Of a stretch of 64,000 nucleotides of DNA, positions 8,286 through 16,660 are shown piece after piece. Location: NCBI RefSeq assembly GCF_000299035.1, contig NZ_JH921518.1, positions 408,439 through 472,438 on the forward strand, read 5' to 3'. The number at the start of each line of letters is the position of its first letter. Position 1 is the stretch's first letter. The position numbers and the translations under genes were made by a program. The DNA comes from Bacillus bingmayongensis (GTDB lineage: Bacteria > Bacillota > Bacilli > Bacillales > Bacillaceae_G). The notes under the pieces were generated by a model. The model did no database searches, was not told the origin of the DNA, and was given only the letters and a program-made list of their open reading frames with translations.

Positions 8286-9500
8286 ATGGCTACTCTTGGT
8301 GAAAAAATTAAAGCATTGCGAAAAGAAAAGCGTCTTACGCAAACAGAATTAGCTGGCTCAGAGCTAACGAAAAGTATGCTGAGTCAAATTGAAAATGGGA
8401 AAGCAACTCCTTCCATGAAAACATTACAATATCTTGCTAGTAAGCTTGAATGTGAAGCAAGCTTTTTACTAGAGGAAGACAACGAAGAGGTGACAAAGCT
8501 TATTCCAAAGATGGAACAAGCTATAAAAAATAATCAATTTGAAGAAGTGTATCGTACACTATTACCTATTGTTCAAAAAGAACTGCCACCTACTTTAAGT
8601 ACAGCTCGTTTATATAAACAATTTATAAGTGTTGCATTTAACATGAAAGATTACAACATACATTCTTATATCGAAAAAGCCGTAGTGATTTTTCAAAAAT
8701 ATACTTTATATCGTGAAAGTACACAAACCAGTTTAAAGCTTTGCTATGTATTATTTATCGATAAAAAATATGAAGAATGCTTAGAACTTCTTGTATCTAT
8801 TCGAAAAGAATATGAAGCAAAACAATTAGAAATGGACCTTATTATACAAATAGAACTTTTCTTATGTGAAGCGGTTGTTTTACTCGCATATGGTGATTAT
8901 GAGGGATGCGAAGAAATTATCTTACAAGCTCTCGACTTCTCAAAAGAAAATCAAGTGTATTATAAAACAGACGAATTTTATCGAATTCTCTCTTACCAAA
9001 AGGTAATAGTAGCGGATGAAAATAAATATCTACACTATATAAAAAAATCCGAACAATTTGCTGTTTTCACAGAAAATATTTTATCTCTTGCTATTGTAGA
9101 CATATTAAAAGCTTATTATTATAACACAATCACAAATGAATATACGTTAGCCTTACAACATCTAGAATTGTTTAAGCAAAAACTCCAAGATGAACAACTC
9201 TTGCAAGAAGACGGGGCGTATTACGTAGAAAAGGGAAAAGCTTTATACGGCCTCAAACGATACGAAGATGCATTAGAAGCATTAGAACAAGCAACAATTC
9301 CAGATTATATGTTCCACCCACTAGATCAAGCATGGATTATAACTGGAGGAGCTTATCGTGCTCTTTGTTATATGGAACTTCAAAATAAACAAAAAGCGCT
9401 TCATGAAGCAACAGAAGCCTTTCATGCTATACAAGAATTTCCCGATTCGACATTTACTGTGTTTATTAAAGAAACATTACAAATAATACAAAAAATTTAA
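8286..9500 (+). CDS. XRE-family regulator with TPR domain (RNPP-like)
   Basis: A 404-residue protein. The N-terminal helix-turn-helix is LGEKIKALRKEKRLTQTELAGSELTKSMLSQIENGKATPS, with TPR-like helices from about residue 65 to the end. This matches peptide-responsive regulators of the PlcR/NprR type, though no signalling-peptide gene is visible beside it. The frame is open to 8247, but those codons lie in the insertion sequence, so I take the ATG at 8286 where homology should begin. No good ribosome-binding site precedes it, and the element ends about 15 bases upstream, so expression may be altered. Confidence 0.8.
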   Translation: MATLGEKIKALRKEKRLTQTELAGSELTKSMLSQIENGKATPSMKTLQYLASKLECEASFLLEEDNEEVTKLIPKMEQAIKNNQFEEVYRTLLPIVQKELPPTLSTARLYKQFISVAFNMKDYNIHSYIEKAVVIFQKYTLYRESTQTSLKLCYVLFIDKKYEECLELLVSIRKEYEAKQLEMDLIIQIELFLCEAVVLLAYGDYEGCEEIILQALDFSKENQVYYKTDEFYRILSYQKVIVADENKYLHYIKKSEQFAVFTENILSLAIVDILKAYYYNTITNEYTLALQHLELFKQKLQDEQLLQEDGAYYVEKGKALYGLKRYEDALEALEQATIPDYMFHPLDQAWIITGGAYRALCYMELQNKQKALHEATEAFHAIQEFPDSTFTVFIKETLQIIQKI

Positions 9501-9568
9501 ATCCATCTCAAAATGGTATATTATTCCTCTTTTTTAGCAAAAATAATAAAGATGGGAGGAATGTAAGA

Positions 9569-9748
9569 ATGAATGTACAACGCGCAAAAGAAATTTCCGA
9601 GTCATCAGAACAAGCACATGTCAGTTTTCAAGGTATGCCTGTTATGATCCAACATGTTGATGAAAATAATGGGACCGCACGCATATACGATGCAACGAAT
9701 CCAGATCGTGAATTAACAGTTCCAGTCAATAGCCTAGAGGAAATCTAA
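9569..9748 (+). CDS. sspH: small acid-soluble spore protein, H-type
   Basis: A 59-residue protein (MNVQRAKEIS... to ...PVNSLEEI) matching the SspH family in length and in its motifs: AHVSFQGMPVMIQHVDE, then the TARIYD and ELTVPVNSLEE blocks. SspH is a minor core protein of Bacillus spores made in the forespore. GGGAGGA precedes the ATG with normal spacing. A strong terminator follows immediately. Confidence 0.93.
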   Translation: MNVQRAKEISESSEQAHVSFQGMPVMIQHVDENNGTARIYDATNPDRELTVPVNSLEEI

Positions 9749-9749
9749 G

Positions 9750-9790
9750 AAATCCCACTTCAGTTTTATTTGAAGTGGGATTTTTCTTTT
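9750..9790 (+). terminator. sspH terminator
   Basis: 13-bp stem AAATCCCACTTCA/TGAAGTGGGATTT (9750-9762 with 9771-9783) and a TTTTTC tail, directly after the sspH stop. Confidence 0.9.
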
Positions 9791-9990
9791 GTGCTATATG
9801 AAATGAAAGGCAACCAATTTTCCCTTTCCAGCCATTTAGATCATTACTTCACAAATAACGTAAATTTCTATTTTTTAACATCTATCCTAATACGGTACGT
9901 GATATTTCCTAAAATTTTTTCATACTAAAAAGACATATTATTCAATCTTTATGATACAATACAATTCATATTTACATTTGGAGGGATAAT

Positions 9991-10326
9991 ATGGGTACGA
10001 AAAAACAACATAACACTCCTTATTACGCAGTTATATTCACTTCCCAACTTTCACAAGACACGACTGATTATAGTGATGTTGCTGAGGAAATGGAAAAGCT
10101 CGCTAAAGAGCAACCTGGATTTATAGACGTTGAAAGCGCACGTGATACATCTGGCCTTGGTATTACAATTTCATATTGGGAGTCACTTGAAGCAATTCAA
10201 CAGTGGAGAGAAAATGCAGCACATACTATAGCAAGACAAAGAGGCCGTGAACAATGGTATGAAAGCTTTCATATGAAAATATGTGTTGTAGAAAGAGAAT
10301 ATAATTTTCAAAGGAAAGGTTTATAA
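9991..10326 (+). CDS. antibiotic biosynthesis monooxygenase (ABM) domain protein
   Basis: A 111-residue protein with the ferredoxin-like ABM fold: a first strand YYAVIFTSQL, helix VAEEMEKLAKEQPGF, strand TISYWES, and the common ending helix (IQQWRENAAHTIARQRGREQWYESFH). Family members are small oxygenases or quinol/heme-modifying enzymes; this resembles B. subtilis YqjZ-like proteins. GGAGGG precedes the ATG. It is the first gene of a tight three-gene run, with gaps of 3 and 12 bases. Confidence 0.85.
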   Translation: MGTKKQHNTPYYAVIFTSQLSQDTTDYSDVAEEMEKLAKEQPGFIDVESARDTSGLGITISYWESLEAIQQWRENAAHTIARQRGREQWYESFHMKICVVEREYNFQRKGL

Positions 10327-10329
10327 TCA

Positions 10330-10935
10330 ATGAAGAACAAAGTGGCTCTAATTGTTATTCACGAAATATACGGTGTAAATCAGCATATGCAGGATGTCAT
10401 ATCCAGGTTTTCTTCACCACAGATAGATATCTTCTGCCCAGATCTTTTACAGCTAGATGCTCCTTTTCATTATAATGATGAACAAAACGCTTATTCCCAT
10501 TTTATGCAAAACATTGGATTCCAACATGGAAAGGAGAAAATTGAAGAAATGATTCAAACACTTTCAAAAGACTATCCATACATAGGACTCATAGGTTTTA
10601 GTATTGGAGCAACCATCTCTTGGCTATGCAGTGAAAATCCAAAAGTTCATTTTATTATTGGCTGCTACGGCTCTCGCATACGAGACTATTCTTATATTAC
10701 TCCTACATGTCCTACTCTTTTAATTTTTCCAGAAATAGAAATGAACTGTTCCATTTCTTCTCTTATTACAACATTGCAAGAACAAAACAACCCATTTCTA
10801 CATATAAAACAGCTTCCAGGAGATCATGGATTTCTAGATCCTTATACTGTAAAATATAACGAAGAATCTACAAAACAAGCATATGAAATGATAGATTCAT
10901 TTCTTCAAAAAACTATAATGAAACAAATGCATTAA
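10330..10935 (+). CDS. dienelactone-hydrolase-like alpha/beta hydrolase
   Basis: A 201-residue protein with dienelactone hydrolase features: the N-terminal IHEIYGVNQHMQD block, the nucleophile elbow G-F-S-I-G-A, and a late GDHGF with the catalytic His. The usual nucleophile of true dienelactone hydrolases is Cys; here it is Ser, so substrate and activity may differ. It follows the ABM gene by three bases, and its ribosome-binding site (AAAGGAAAGG) lies inside the end of that gene, indicating co-transcription. Confidence 0.8.
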   Translation: MKNKVALIVIHEIYGVNQHMQDVISRFSSPQIDIFCPDLLQLDAPFHYNDEQNAYSHFMQNIGFQHGKEKIEEMIQTLSKDYPYIGLIGFSIGATISWLCSENPKVHFIIGCYGSRIRDYSYITPTCPTLLIFPEIEMNCSISSLITTLQEQNNPFLHIKQLPGDHGFLDPYTVKYNEESTKQAYEMIDSFLQKTIMKQMH

Positions 10936-10947
10936 AGGAGTTTTGAT

Positions 10948-11307
10948 ATGTCATTTACATTACTTTTACTTGCTTTCGTTTTTCTAATCATTCTCATAAC
11001 ATTAGCTTTCATTTTCATAACTCTTAAAAATCGAAAATATTTAAACCGTCCTTATCGACATTCCTTTATCGTTATGACCTTATTTCTTGGACATTGGATT
11101 TTAGTTTTGACTAGTTTTTATACATTACTCCCTAACTATATTAGCGATTTTATTTTTCTACCAATCTGGTATTTTCTTTGTATTTTAGGATTTATGGTTT
11201 TCATAAAAGAATGGAAAAATAACCGAATCATTTCTGTATCCGTCGGCGCTTTCTCTTTTATTAGTCTACTCTTTGGTATACTATTACAAGGAATTTCTAA
11301 AATGTAA
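10948..11307 (+). CDS. integral membrane protein, 119 aa
   Basis: Four hydrophobic segments (approximately residues 3-25, 40-62, 68-86 and 95-115) separated by short basic loops. I do not recognise the family. AAAGGAG precedes the ATG 12 bases after the hydrolase stop, and a terminator follows, so this is the last gene of the ABM operon. Confidence 0.75.
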   Translation: MSFTLLLLAFVFLIILITLAFIFITLKNRKYLNRPYRHSFIVMTLFLGHWILVLTSFYTLLPNYISDFIFLPIWYFLCILGFMVFIKEWKNNRIISVSVGAFSFISLLFGILLQGISKM

Positions 11308-11318
11308 GTTTATTTTAC

Positions 11319-11350
11319 AGGAGCTGAACTTTGAAAATCAGCTCCTTTTT
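11319..11350 (+). terminator. terminator of the ABM operon
   Basis: Stem AGGAGCTGA/TCAGCTCCT (11319-11327 with 11338-11346), then a T-run. Confidence 0.85.
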
Positions 11351-11387
11351 CTACATGAAATGTGTTGGATTTTGTGGAACGGTCGAT

Positions 11388-11792
11388 CTATTTAACTAAA
11401 AAATCACTACGCTCCATCCAAACAGGCATGAATAGATATAGTGCATACGCTATAACCATCCAGATTGCGAAAGATAGGATTTGCTGTGATGAAAGTGTTG
11501 GAAAAATACTAGAGGAGTAATAGAGAATGAAAGTATCTAAAAACAATCCTATCCCGGTGCCGAAAATCCCTAATTTTATGAGGGCATATCGTGATGAATC
11601 TACTTTTCGATACAACCACATTACGACATATAGGGATAGCGCTATGCCCAATTCCAAAAGAATGAGCCTATTCATAAATGAAGGTGCGGATATTTCTACT
11701 AAAACAGCTGCTCCAAATACGTAAAAAAATGTTGACGCCGTAAACCAAATACCTACAGAAAATAAAATAGTAATCCACAATTTATCCTTCAC
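11388..11792 (-). CDS. four-TM membrane protein (possibly DUF5367)
   Basis: A 134-residue hydrophobic protein with four predicted membrane helices: ITILFSVGIWFTASTFFYVF, LILLELGIALSLYVVMWLY, LIKLGIFGTGIGLFLDTFIL and ILSFAIWMVIAYALYLFM. I start it at GTG 11792, preceded by GGGAAGGAA. The upstream codons of the open frame overlap the TetR gene. In its ancestral form the TetR frame overlaps this start by 11 bases, so the two are translationally coupled. The DUF5367 assignment is tentative. Confidence 0.75.
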   Translation of the reverse strand: MKDKLWITILFSVGIWFTASTFFYVFGAAVLVEISAPSFMNRLILLELGIALSLYVVMWLYRKVDSSRYALIKLGIFGTGIGLFLDTFILYYSSSIFPTLSSQQILSFAIWMVIAYALYLFMPVWMERSDFLVK

Positions 11793-12369
11793 TACTTTCC
11801 TTCCCTTCCTGCAAGGGTACGAACTTTTGTATAAGCAAATACAATCTATCATACGTTTCTTCCGCATGAAATGATGGATTAAATAGTGCTTGCAATGCTA
11901 ATCCATCATTTCATGCATTACACATAACACTCCAAGTTTTATTTGAGATTCCTTCAATTTGTGATTCTCCCCATATTTGTTGTAGTCCCCTTTGTAATTC
12001 TTGATTTTCATAGTTTAACAGTTCACCAATCTTCTCTTTCATCTCTTCATTTTGCAATCCACTTGCTACTAATTGAAAGAACAAATGATGGTACATAGAA
12101 TCTTGTGTGCATCTACTTTTAGCGAAATGTAACGCGTTTTCTACATGAAACTCCTCTCCTATCTGTTCCCATGATGACTTACAAAATGATTCTGTTACTT
12201 CAAGTAATAGCTGCTCTTTCGTTTTAAAATGATAATAAACAGTCCCTTGTGTAACATGAGCTCTTTCAGCAACTGCTTTTAGCGTCAGTTTTGTCATACC
12301 TTGTTCGGCAATCAATTCTTTTGCAGCATGTAACAACCTTTGTTTATTTACAACATTAGGTTTTGCCAC
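11782..12369 (-). pseudogene. TetR-family regulator interrupted by an in-frame TGA
   Basis: The N-terminal 47 residues form a TetR helix-turn-helix (LTLKAVAERAHVTQGTVYYHFKTKEQLLLEV). The frame meets TGA at 11911-11913 after 152 codons, then stays open as protein-like sequence (NDGLALQALFNPSFHAEETYDRLYLLIQKFVPL...) to a TAA at 11782. The reconstructed length is 195 residues, normal for TetR. A single point change, for example in a CGA or TGG codon, would explain the stop. The truncated form keeps the DNA-binding domain but loses the last ligand/dimer helices. Readthrough or partial activity cannot be excluded. Confidence 0.85.
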
Positions 12370-12384
12370 TTTATATCCTTCTTT

Positions 12385-12417
12385 TCTAAGTTAGTTAGGC
12401 AACTAACTTAGATTATA
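12385..12417 (-). promoter_or_regulatory. TetR promoter with perfect palindromic operator
   Basis: Two 12-bp arms TCTAAGTTAGTT (12385-12396) and AACTAACTTAGA (12401-12412) surround AGGC. The minus-strand -10 TATAAT occupies 12412-12417, so the operator lies over the start-site region. This is the expected position for TetR autorepression of the regulator/membrane-protein operon. Confidence 0.75.
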
Positions 12418-12429
12418 CAGAAAAATCAG

Positions 12430-12475
12430 AAACAAAAAAAGGAAGAAAAGCCTAAAATTAACTTTTCTTCCTTTT
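12430..12475 (-). terminator. terminator overlapping the end of the 57-aa gene
   Basis: 14-bp stem AAAAGGAAGAAAAG/CTTTTCTTCCTTTT (12437-12450 with 12462-12475), then a T-run on the minus strand. The last codons of the 57-aa gene lie within the stem. Confidence 0.8.
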
Positions 12476-12631
12476 ATTTTTATCTTTATGGGACTGCATT
12501 GTTACGGAGTCGCAAGGTGTGTAATATATTTGTGGGGTTGCTTTGTTAACAAGCATTGTAAAAGTAATCAAACCGATGATAAAGAAAATAAACAATGTAA
12601 ACAGAATGAAACCTATTGTTAAAAGAATCAT
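12458..12631 (-). CDS. small membrane protein, DUF3951-like, 57 aa
   Basis: ATG at 12631 preceded by GGGGTGGTGTT. One hydrophobic helix (about residues 2-27), then QIYYTPCDSVTM and a basic tail. The YYTP(F/C)D block after one membrane helix is characteristic of the short DUF3951 proteins of Bacillus; the assignment is from memory of that motif. The function is unknown. It has its own terminator and reads toward the TetR operon. Confidence 0.7.
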   Translation of the reverse strand: MILLTIGFILFTLFIFFIIGLITFTMLVNKATPQIYYTPCDSVTMQSHKDKNKRKKS

Positions 12632-12693
12632 AACACCACCCCTATTATATTCATGATATTACACTTTTCGATATAATATGTGAGGAATCCTTG

Positions 12694-13005
12694 TTATAAA
12701 AACAAACGTAACAAAATAATCACAATCACCCCAGTTAACACTGTTCCTAATAAGCTACGTGTATAGATAGCAACAAAGAATGTCGGAATTGCTGCAATTA
12801 TATAATCCCATTGCATCGTTTTATTCATAAAGAGCACTTCAGCAAGGAGCGCTGCGAGTATTGCAATTGGTATATAACTTAACCATTTTAAACCCCAATC
12901 TGGAATCTGTATTTTACTAAATACAATGAGCGGTAATAGGCGCGGAATTAAAGTAACTACACCTGCTCCAATTAAGAGTAATAACACATCTATTCTTACT
13001 TCCAT
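12694..13005 (-). CDS. azlD: branched-chain amino acid transporter small subunit AzlD
   Basis: A 103-residue protein with four hydrophobic helices and the AzlD pattern (TLIPRLLPLIVFSKIQIPDWGLKWLSYIPIAILAALLAEVL). AzlD pairs with AzlC to form a LIV-E type exporter of branched-chain amino acids or analogues. Its ATG overlaps the last ten bases of azlC, with GGTGG upstream, indicating coupled translation. Confidence 0.9.
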   Translation of the reverse strand: MEVRIDVLLLLIGAGVVTLIPRLLPLIVFSKIQIPDWGLKWLSYIPIAILAALLAEVLFMNKTMQWDYIIAAIPTFFVAIYTRSLLGTVLTGVIVIILLRLFL

Positions 13006-13721
13006 TTTTCAATCACCACCCCGATTGTTGCTGCTGTAAGTGTTGCAATTATGACTGCTACGCTTGCCGGAACGAAAAAATGTATGCTATATGCGATTAC
13101 CATTGCTACAATCGCAACACTGAGATGAATTGCTAATTTTGGATGACTACTCATTAACTGCAGCACAAATAATCCAATAAACATAGCTGGTAATGCATAA
13201 TCCATACCATACGTATGAGGATTTGGTATCCACTCGCCAAAAATACCACCGATGACATTTGCAATGATCCAGTTTAAATATGCTGTTACATTTAAACCAA
13301 GCATCCATCTCTCGCTTAAATATTTCTTTTTTGAAGCTTGCTGAACAGCAAGACCAAATGTTTCATCTGTAATTTGCGAACCGATTATCATATTTTTCAA
13401 GAAAGGTACTTTCATTAAATATGGGGCGAGTGCAGCACTCATTAACAGATGACGTAAATTGACAAAAAATACGGTGAAAATAATTGCAGAAGTAGGTGCT
13501 CCAGCCGCAAACATACCAGCCAGTATAAATTGTGAAGAACCAGCATAAATCAAAGTAGACATTAACGCTATTTCTGCTAACGAAAACCCTGCTGTTTTTT
13601 CAATTACACCAGCTGCGATACCAATACTTAAATACCCTAGTACAGTTGGTAAACAATCTTTCACTCCTTGCTGAAATGTTTCATTCTCGTTCATTGTCAT
13701 CTGTACTTCAGCCCTTGCCAT
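12996..13721 (-). CDS. azlC: branched-chain amino acid exporter large subunit AzlC
   Basis: A 241-residue membrane protein with the AzlC signature: a start of QQGVKDCLPTVLGYLSIGIAAGVIE, STLIYAGSSQFILAGMF, and FVNLRHLLMSAALAPYL. About seven membrane helices. The ATG at 13721 overlaps the trmB stop as TGATG, with GGGGGAAG upstream. With azlD it should form a two-subunit exporter. The order trmB-azlC-azlD suggests control by the linked TrmB-type regulator. Confidence 0.92.
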   Translation of the reverse strand: MARAEVQMTMNENETFQQGVKDCLPTVLGYLSIGIAAGVIEKTAGFSLAEIALMSTLIYAGSSQFILAGMFAAGAPTSAIIFTVFFVNLRHLLMSAALAPYLMKVPFLKNMIIGSQITDETFGLAVQQASKKKYLSERWMLGLNVTAYLNWIIANVIGGIFGEWIPNPHTYGMDYALPAMFIGLFVLQLMSSHPKLAIHLSVAIVAMVIAYSIHFFVPASVAVIIATLTAATIGVVIEKWK

Positions 13722-14551
13722 CACTCTTCCCCCTTCGTTTCTTGCATGAATCGTTTACCCGTTACAACATGAACTAAATCTGCATTCCCCCGCCATAATG
13801 CATCTAATTTATCAGAACCAAATTCCTGTGTAATTTCTTCAACCATAATGTCATGACGAACATATTCTGTTGCAACAAGCACTAGTGCTGGATCATATGT
13901 TGTAACAGCCCATGAGGTACCCTGGTCTGAGAAGTTAGCAATCAGTACTTCTTTTCCATCACGGGCAATTACCGTTAAGTGGCCTCCCATTCGCTCCTTT
14001 ACAACATCTGGCGTCATATAATTATGGTGAAACGTCGTTCCTATTTTTGTCTCTGGTGCGCCAAAAAGAATAGAAAATATATGTACCCCTTCCTGCTCTT
14101 TTCTCTGAATCAATGACTCTAGTTCAGTCACTTGCTGTTCCCATACAGAAATCCACAATTCCTCTTCGGCTCGCTCAATAATATTACTAATTTCCTTTAT
14201 AATGCGTTCATCCGTACGAATATGGGAGATAACATCTACTTGGCGTTCTTGCTCTAAACCATTTAACTTTTGATCAAGAAAATCAAATGACTTTTCAAAA
14301 TCCTTTCTCATTCGGTCCATTAACTCTGTTGCCGATACGGGAACATACTTAACGGGTTCGGATGGTACTAAATGCACTGCTCCTTTATCCATCAATTTCC
14401 CAAGTACCTCATAAATCATAGAACGTGGTACACCCGTTTGTTTACTAATTTCATACCCCGTTGCTGGATAATGCTTTAATAAACCGATATATGCTTTACA
14501 TTCATATTGAGAAAATCCTAGTTTCTGTAGTTCTTTCATGACTTCGTCCAT
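13721..14551 (-). CDS. TrmB-family transcriptional regulator
   Basis: A 276-residue protein. The N-terminal winged helix (LGFSQYECKAYIGLLKHYPATGYEISKQTGVPRSMIYEVLGKLMDKGAV) is typical of TrmB/MarR-like regulators, followed by a coiled linker and a phospholipase-D-like effector domain (TDERIIKEISNIIERAEEELWISVW). GAGG precedes the ATG. It is the first gene of the azlCD operon and probably senses the transported compound or a sugar-like ligand; the ligand is unknown. Confidence 0.88.
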   Translation of the reverse strand: MDEVMKELQKLGFSQYECKAYIGLLKHYPATGYEISKQTGVPRSMIYEVLGKLMDKGAVHLVPSEPVKYVPVSATELMDRMRKDFEKSFDFLDQKLNGLEQERQVDVISHIRTDERIIKEISNIIERAEEELWISVWEQQVTELESLIQRKEQEGVHIFSILFGAPETKIGTTFHHNYMTPDVVKERMGGHLTVIARDGKEVLIANFSDQGTSWAVTTYDPALVLVATEYVRHDIMVEEITQEFGSDKLDALWRGNADLVHVVTGKRFMQETKGEE

Positions 14552-14592
14552 TGCAATTCCTCACTTCACTATGACTCTATTATTTACGCTTC

Positions 14593-15303
14593 TTAAACAG
14601 CTCTTACTTCAAAACGACGGTTTTGTTTTCCTTTACTTTTCACTTTATCAATAACAAGGGAACCAATTTCATTTGTATGTTGGACATGTGTTCCCCCGCA
14701 AGCTTGCTCATCAATATCTTGAATGGTTACAATACGAATTTCTTGGATAGTAGGTGGTAGAAGATTGATTGCTGTTTTAATCATTCCTGTGGAGTTCTCT
14801 GCTTCTTCACGGCTAATAAATCGAGTAGAAATTTCTTTATTTTGCTGGATCAATCGATTCGTCTCTGTCTCAATTTCAGCAATTTGTTCCCTCGTTAACT
14901 CTTGCAATTCATTAAAGTCAATACGCGCTTTATCAGGATAAATTTGATTTCCTGTACATAATGCTCCGTATTTTTCATATACAACTACACCAATAAGATG
15001 TAGTAAAGAATGATGACGCATTAAGTTATGACGGCGTTCCCAATCAATTTCTAACTGAACTGTTCCAAGCTGAAGATGCTCTCCATCTTTCACATAGTGA
15101 ACAATTTCACCTTGCTCTTTCTTTACTTTTACAACTTCAAAAGTATGCTCACCTTGTGTAAGTACACCTGTATCACATTCTTGGCCTCCGCCAGTTGGAT
15201 AAAATATCGTTTCTTTTACAAATACCCTGTCTCCATCAACTCTTGTTACTTCTGTTTGACAGCTTTTTTTATATGCATCCTGTAAAAATAATGCCTCTGT
15301 CAT
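14593..15303 (-). CDS. alanyl-tRNA editing protein (AlaX type)
   Basis: A 236-residue stand-alone editing domain related to AlaRS. It has FYPTGGGQECDTG near residue 34, the zinc-site histidines in MRHHSLLHL, and DEQACGGTHV supplying the Cys and His ligands. AlaX proteins hydrolyse Ser- or Gly-mischarged tRNA-Ala. GGGGTGGG precedes the ATG. It lies 41 bases upstream of trmB in the same direction, so it may be co-transcribed with the azlCD operon. Confidence 0.9.
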   Translation of the reverse strand: MTEALFLQDAYKKSCQTEVTRVDGDRVFVKETIFYPTGGGQECDTGVLTQGEHTFEVVKVKKEQGEIVHYVKDGEHLQLGTVQLEIDWERRHNLMRHHSLLHLIGVVVYEKYGALCTGNQIYPDKARIDFNELQELTREQIAEIETETNRLIQQNKEISTRFISREEAENSTGMIKTAINLLPPTIQEIRIVTIQDIDEQACGGTHVQHTNEIGSLVIDKVKSKGKQNRRFEVRAV

Positions 15304-15466
15304 GTTCCCACCCCTTTAGTAGTTATTGTTATACCTACTAATATAAAAAGAAAAAAATGGATAGTCAATAAAATTCTGAATTTTGTTTTAATTAATTTAA
15401 AAATAAGCTAACTTTAAACAAGATAACCTATTTCACTACTATATAAATCCTTTTTGATTTTTCAAC

Positions 15467-15521
15467 ATAAAGTGAAACTTTAATCAGTGTGGGTCTTACT
15501 GCCCACGAATAGCAGGATAAA
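15467..15521. repeat. internally deleted bcr1-like repeat (55 bp)
   Basis: Begins ATAAAGTGAAACTTTAATCA and ends GCCCACGAATAGCAGGATAAA, the two ends of the full elements at 38747 and 52623. The middle ~105 bp are missing. The junction falls at the GTGGGGGT-type 8-mer that occurs twice in a full copy, so deletion between short direct repeats is likely. ATAAA is present at both ends. The rest of 15304-15573 shows nothing else. Confidence 0.8.
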
Positions 15522-15573
15522 GATAATAGAGCTACTTTCTATCAGCTTCATAAAAACCAATAGAAAGTAACTC

Positions 15574-16479
15574 TCATTGTTTCATAGATATTATTTGTTC
15601 TTTTGTATCCATTTTGTCATGATGAAGTTTATTTTTCTCCAAATACTTTTTACACATATTCACAAAAGCTGGTAATGTTCGAATTTGATTAATATCAGAG
15701 CTCTCAATAAAACGATTCATTTGATTTGTCATTTCGTCCATACTAGAAATAAGCTCTTCTTTTTCATATCTCAATCTCTCATTTTCAGCACGAAGGTTTT
15801 GAAGCTCTTTCTGTATATCTTGTGTATTATCTTCTTTTATATGCCCAGCTGCCATGCTCGAAAGTTTATAGATTCCTTCCATAAATTGATATAGTTCTTG
15901 TTTCTTTCCCTCTACACCAATTGTTTCAAAATTATCGACAATCCCTGATAATATAGTAACCAAATTCTTCTCTGTCTTTTCACTTTGGACCACTATACTT
16001 TTTACCTCATTCTCCTTCTCATCAACATACTGTTCTGGCTGGTGTTTTTTCTTACGCCCTGGCTTACCCTTTTTTATATTTTCAAATGGCAGCTCTTGTT
16101 TTTTTAATTTATAGTACGTATTCTGCAGTTGACTTTCAGTTTTCGGAAATAATTGCAGATTCTCTTTACTAATTGCCTTAGAAGTATCTGAAATATTTAA
16201 ATTGTAATGCTGACAAAATTGGTACGTAGCATATAAAAGTTCTAATTCAGATTTCAACCACATCATTTGGGATTGTTCGTATGCAAATAAACCACCCACT
16301 TTTTCAATATCCCTTTGAAAAGTTACCATTTTATTATATAAATCCATTAATTCTGCATACGTCACATGGAATTCTCTTTCTATTTTTCTACATTCCTCTT
16401 CCACTTTCTGAATATTTTTCATTCCATTTACAATATTTTTCAAAAGATTTAGTACATGAATTGCTGTCTGTTGGTACAT
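15574..16479 (-). CDS. coiled-coil protein with AT-hook-like motif
   Basis: A protein of about 301 residues whose family I do not recognise. The N-terminal half is helical. A basic KKGKPGRKKKHQ segment near the middle resembles an AT-hook (PGRKKK), and residues about 220-270 form a coiled coil (LQNLRAENERLRYEKEELISSM). This suggests DNA-binding or nucleoid association. The start is uncertain: ATG 16479 has GGGAG ten bases upstream, while ATG 16503 would add eight residues but lacks a clear site. An AT-only palindrome lies in its upstream region. Confidence 0.7.
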   Translation of the reverse strand: MYQQTAIHVLNLLKNIVNGMKNIQKVEEECRKIEREFHVTYAELMDLYNKMVTFQRDIEKVGGLFAYEQSQMMWLKSELELLYATYQFCQHYNLNISDTSKAISKENLQLFPKTESQLQNTYYKLKKQELPFENIKKGKPGRKKKHQPEQYVDEKENEVKSIVVQSEKTEKNLVTILSGIVDNFETIGVEGKKQELYQFMEGIYKLSSMAAGHIKEDNTQDIQKELQNLRAENERLRYEKEELISSMDEMTNQMNRFIESSDINQIRTLPAFVNMCKKYLEKNKLHHDKMDTKEQIISMKQ

Positions 16480-16546
16480 TTTATATTCACTCCCACTCAG
16501 CATTTTTGCAATTTCAACTTCTTCTTTGTCTTTTGTAAAAATAAAA

Positions 16547-16575
16547 AAATATTATAAAAATATTTTATAATATTT
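16547..16575. promoter_or_regulatory. AT-only 13-bp inverted repeat between divergent genes
   Basis: AAATATTATAAAA (16547-16559) and TTTTATAATATTT (16563-16575) are perfect inverse complements around ATA. It lies between the AT-hook protein gene and the divergent HD-domain gene. It may be an operator; no regulator is proven. Confidence 0.5.
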
Positions 16576-16660
16576 CTGAATTATTAGTCAAATAATCGTA
16601 AAATTGACACATTCTATTTTTATATTAAGATTAGTTTATAGCAATATGAGGGGGATCCAT

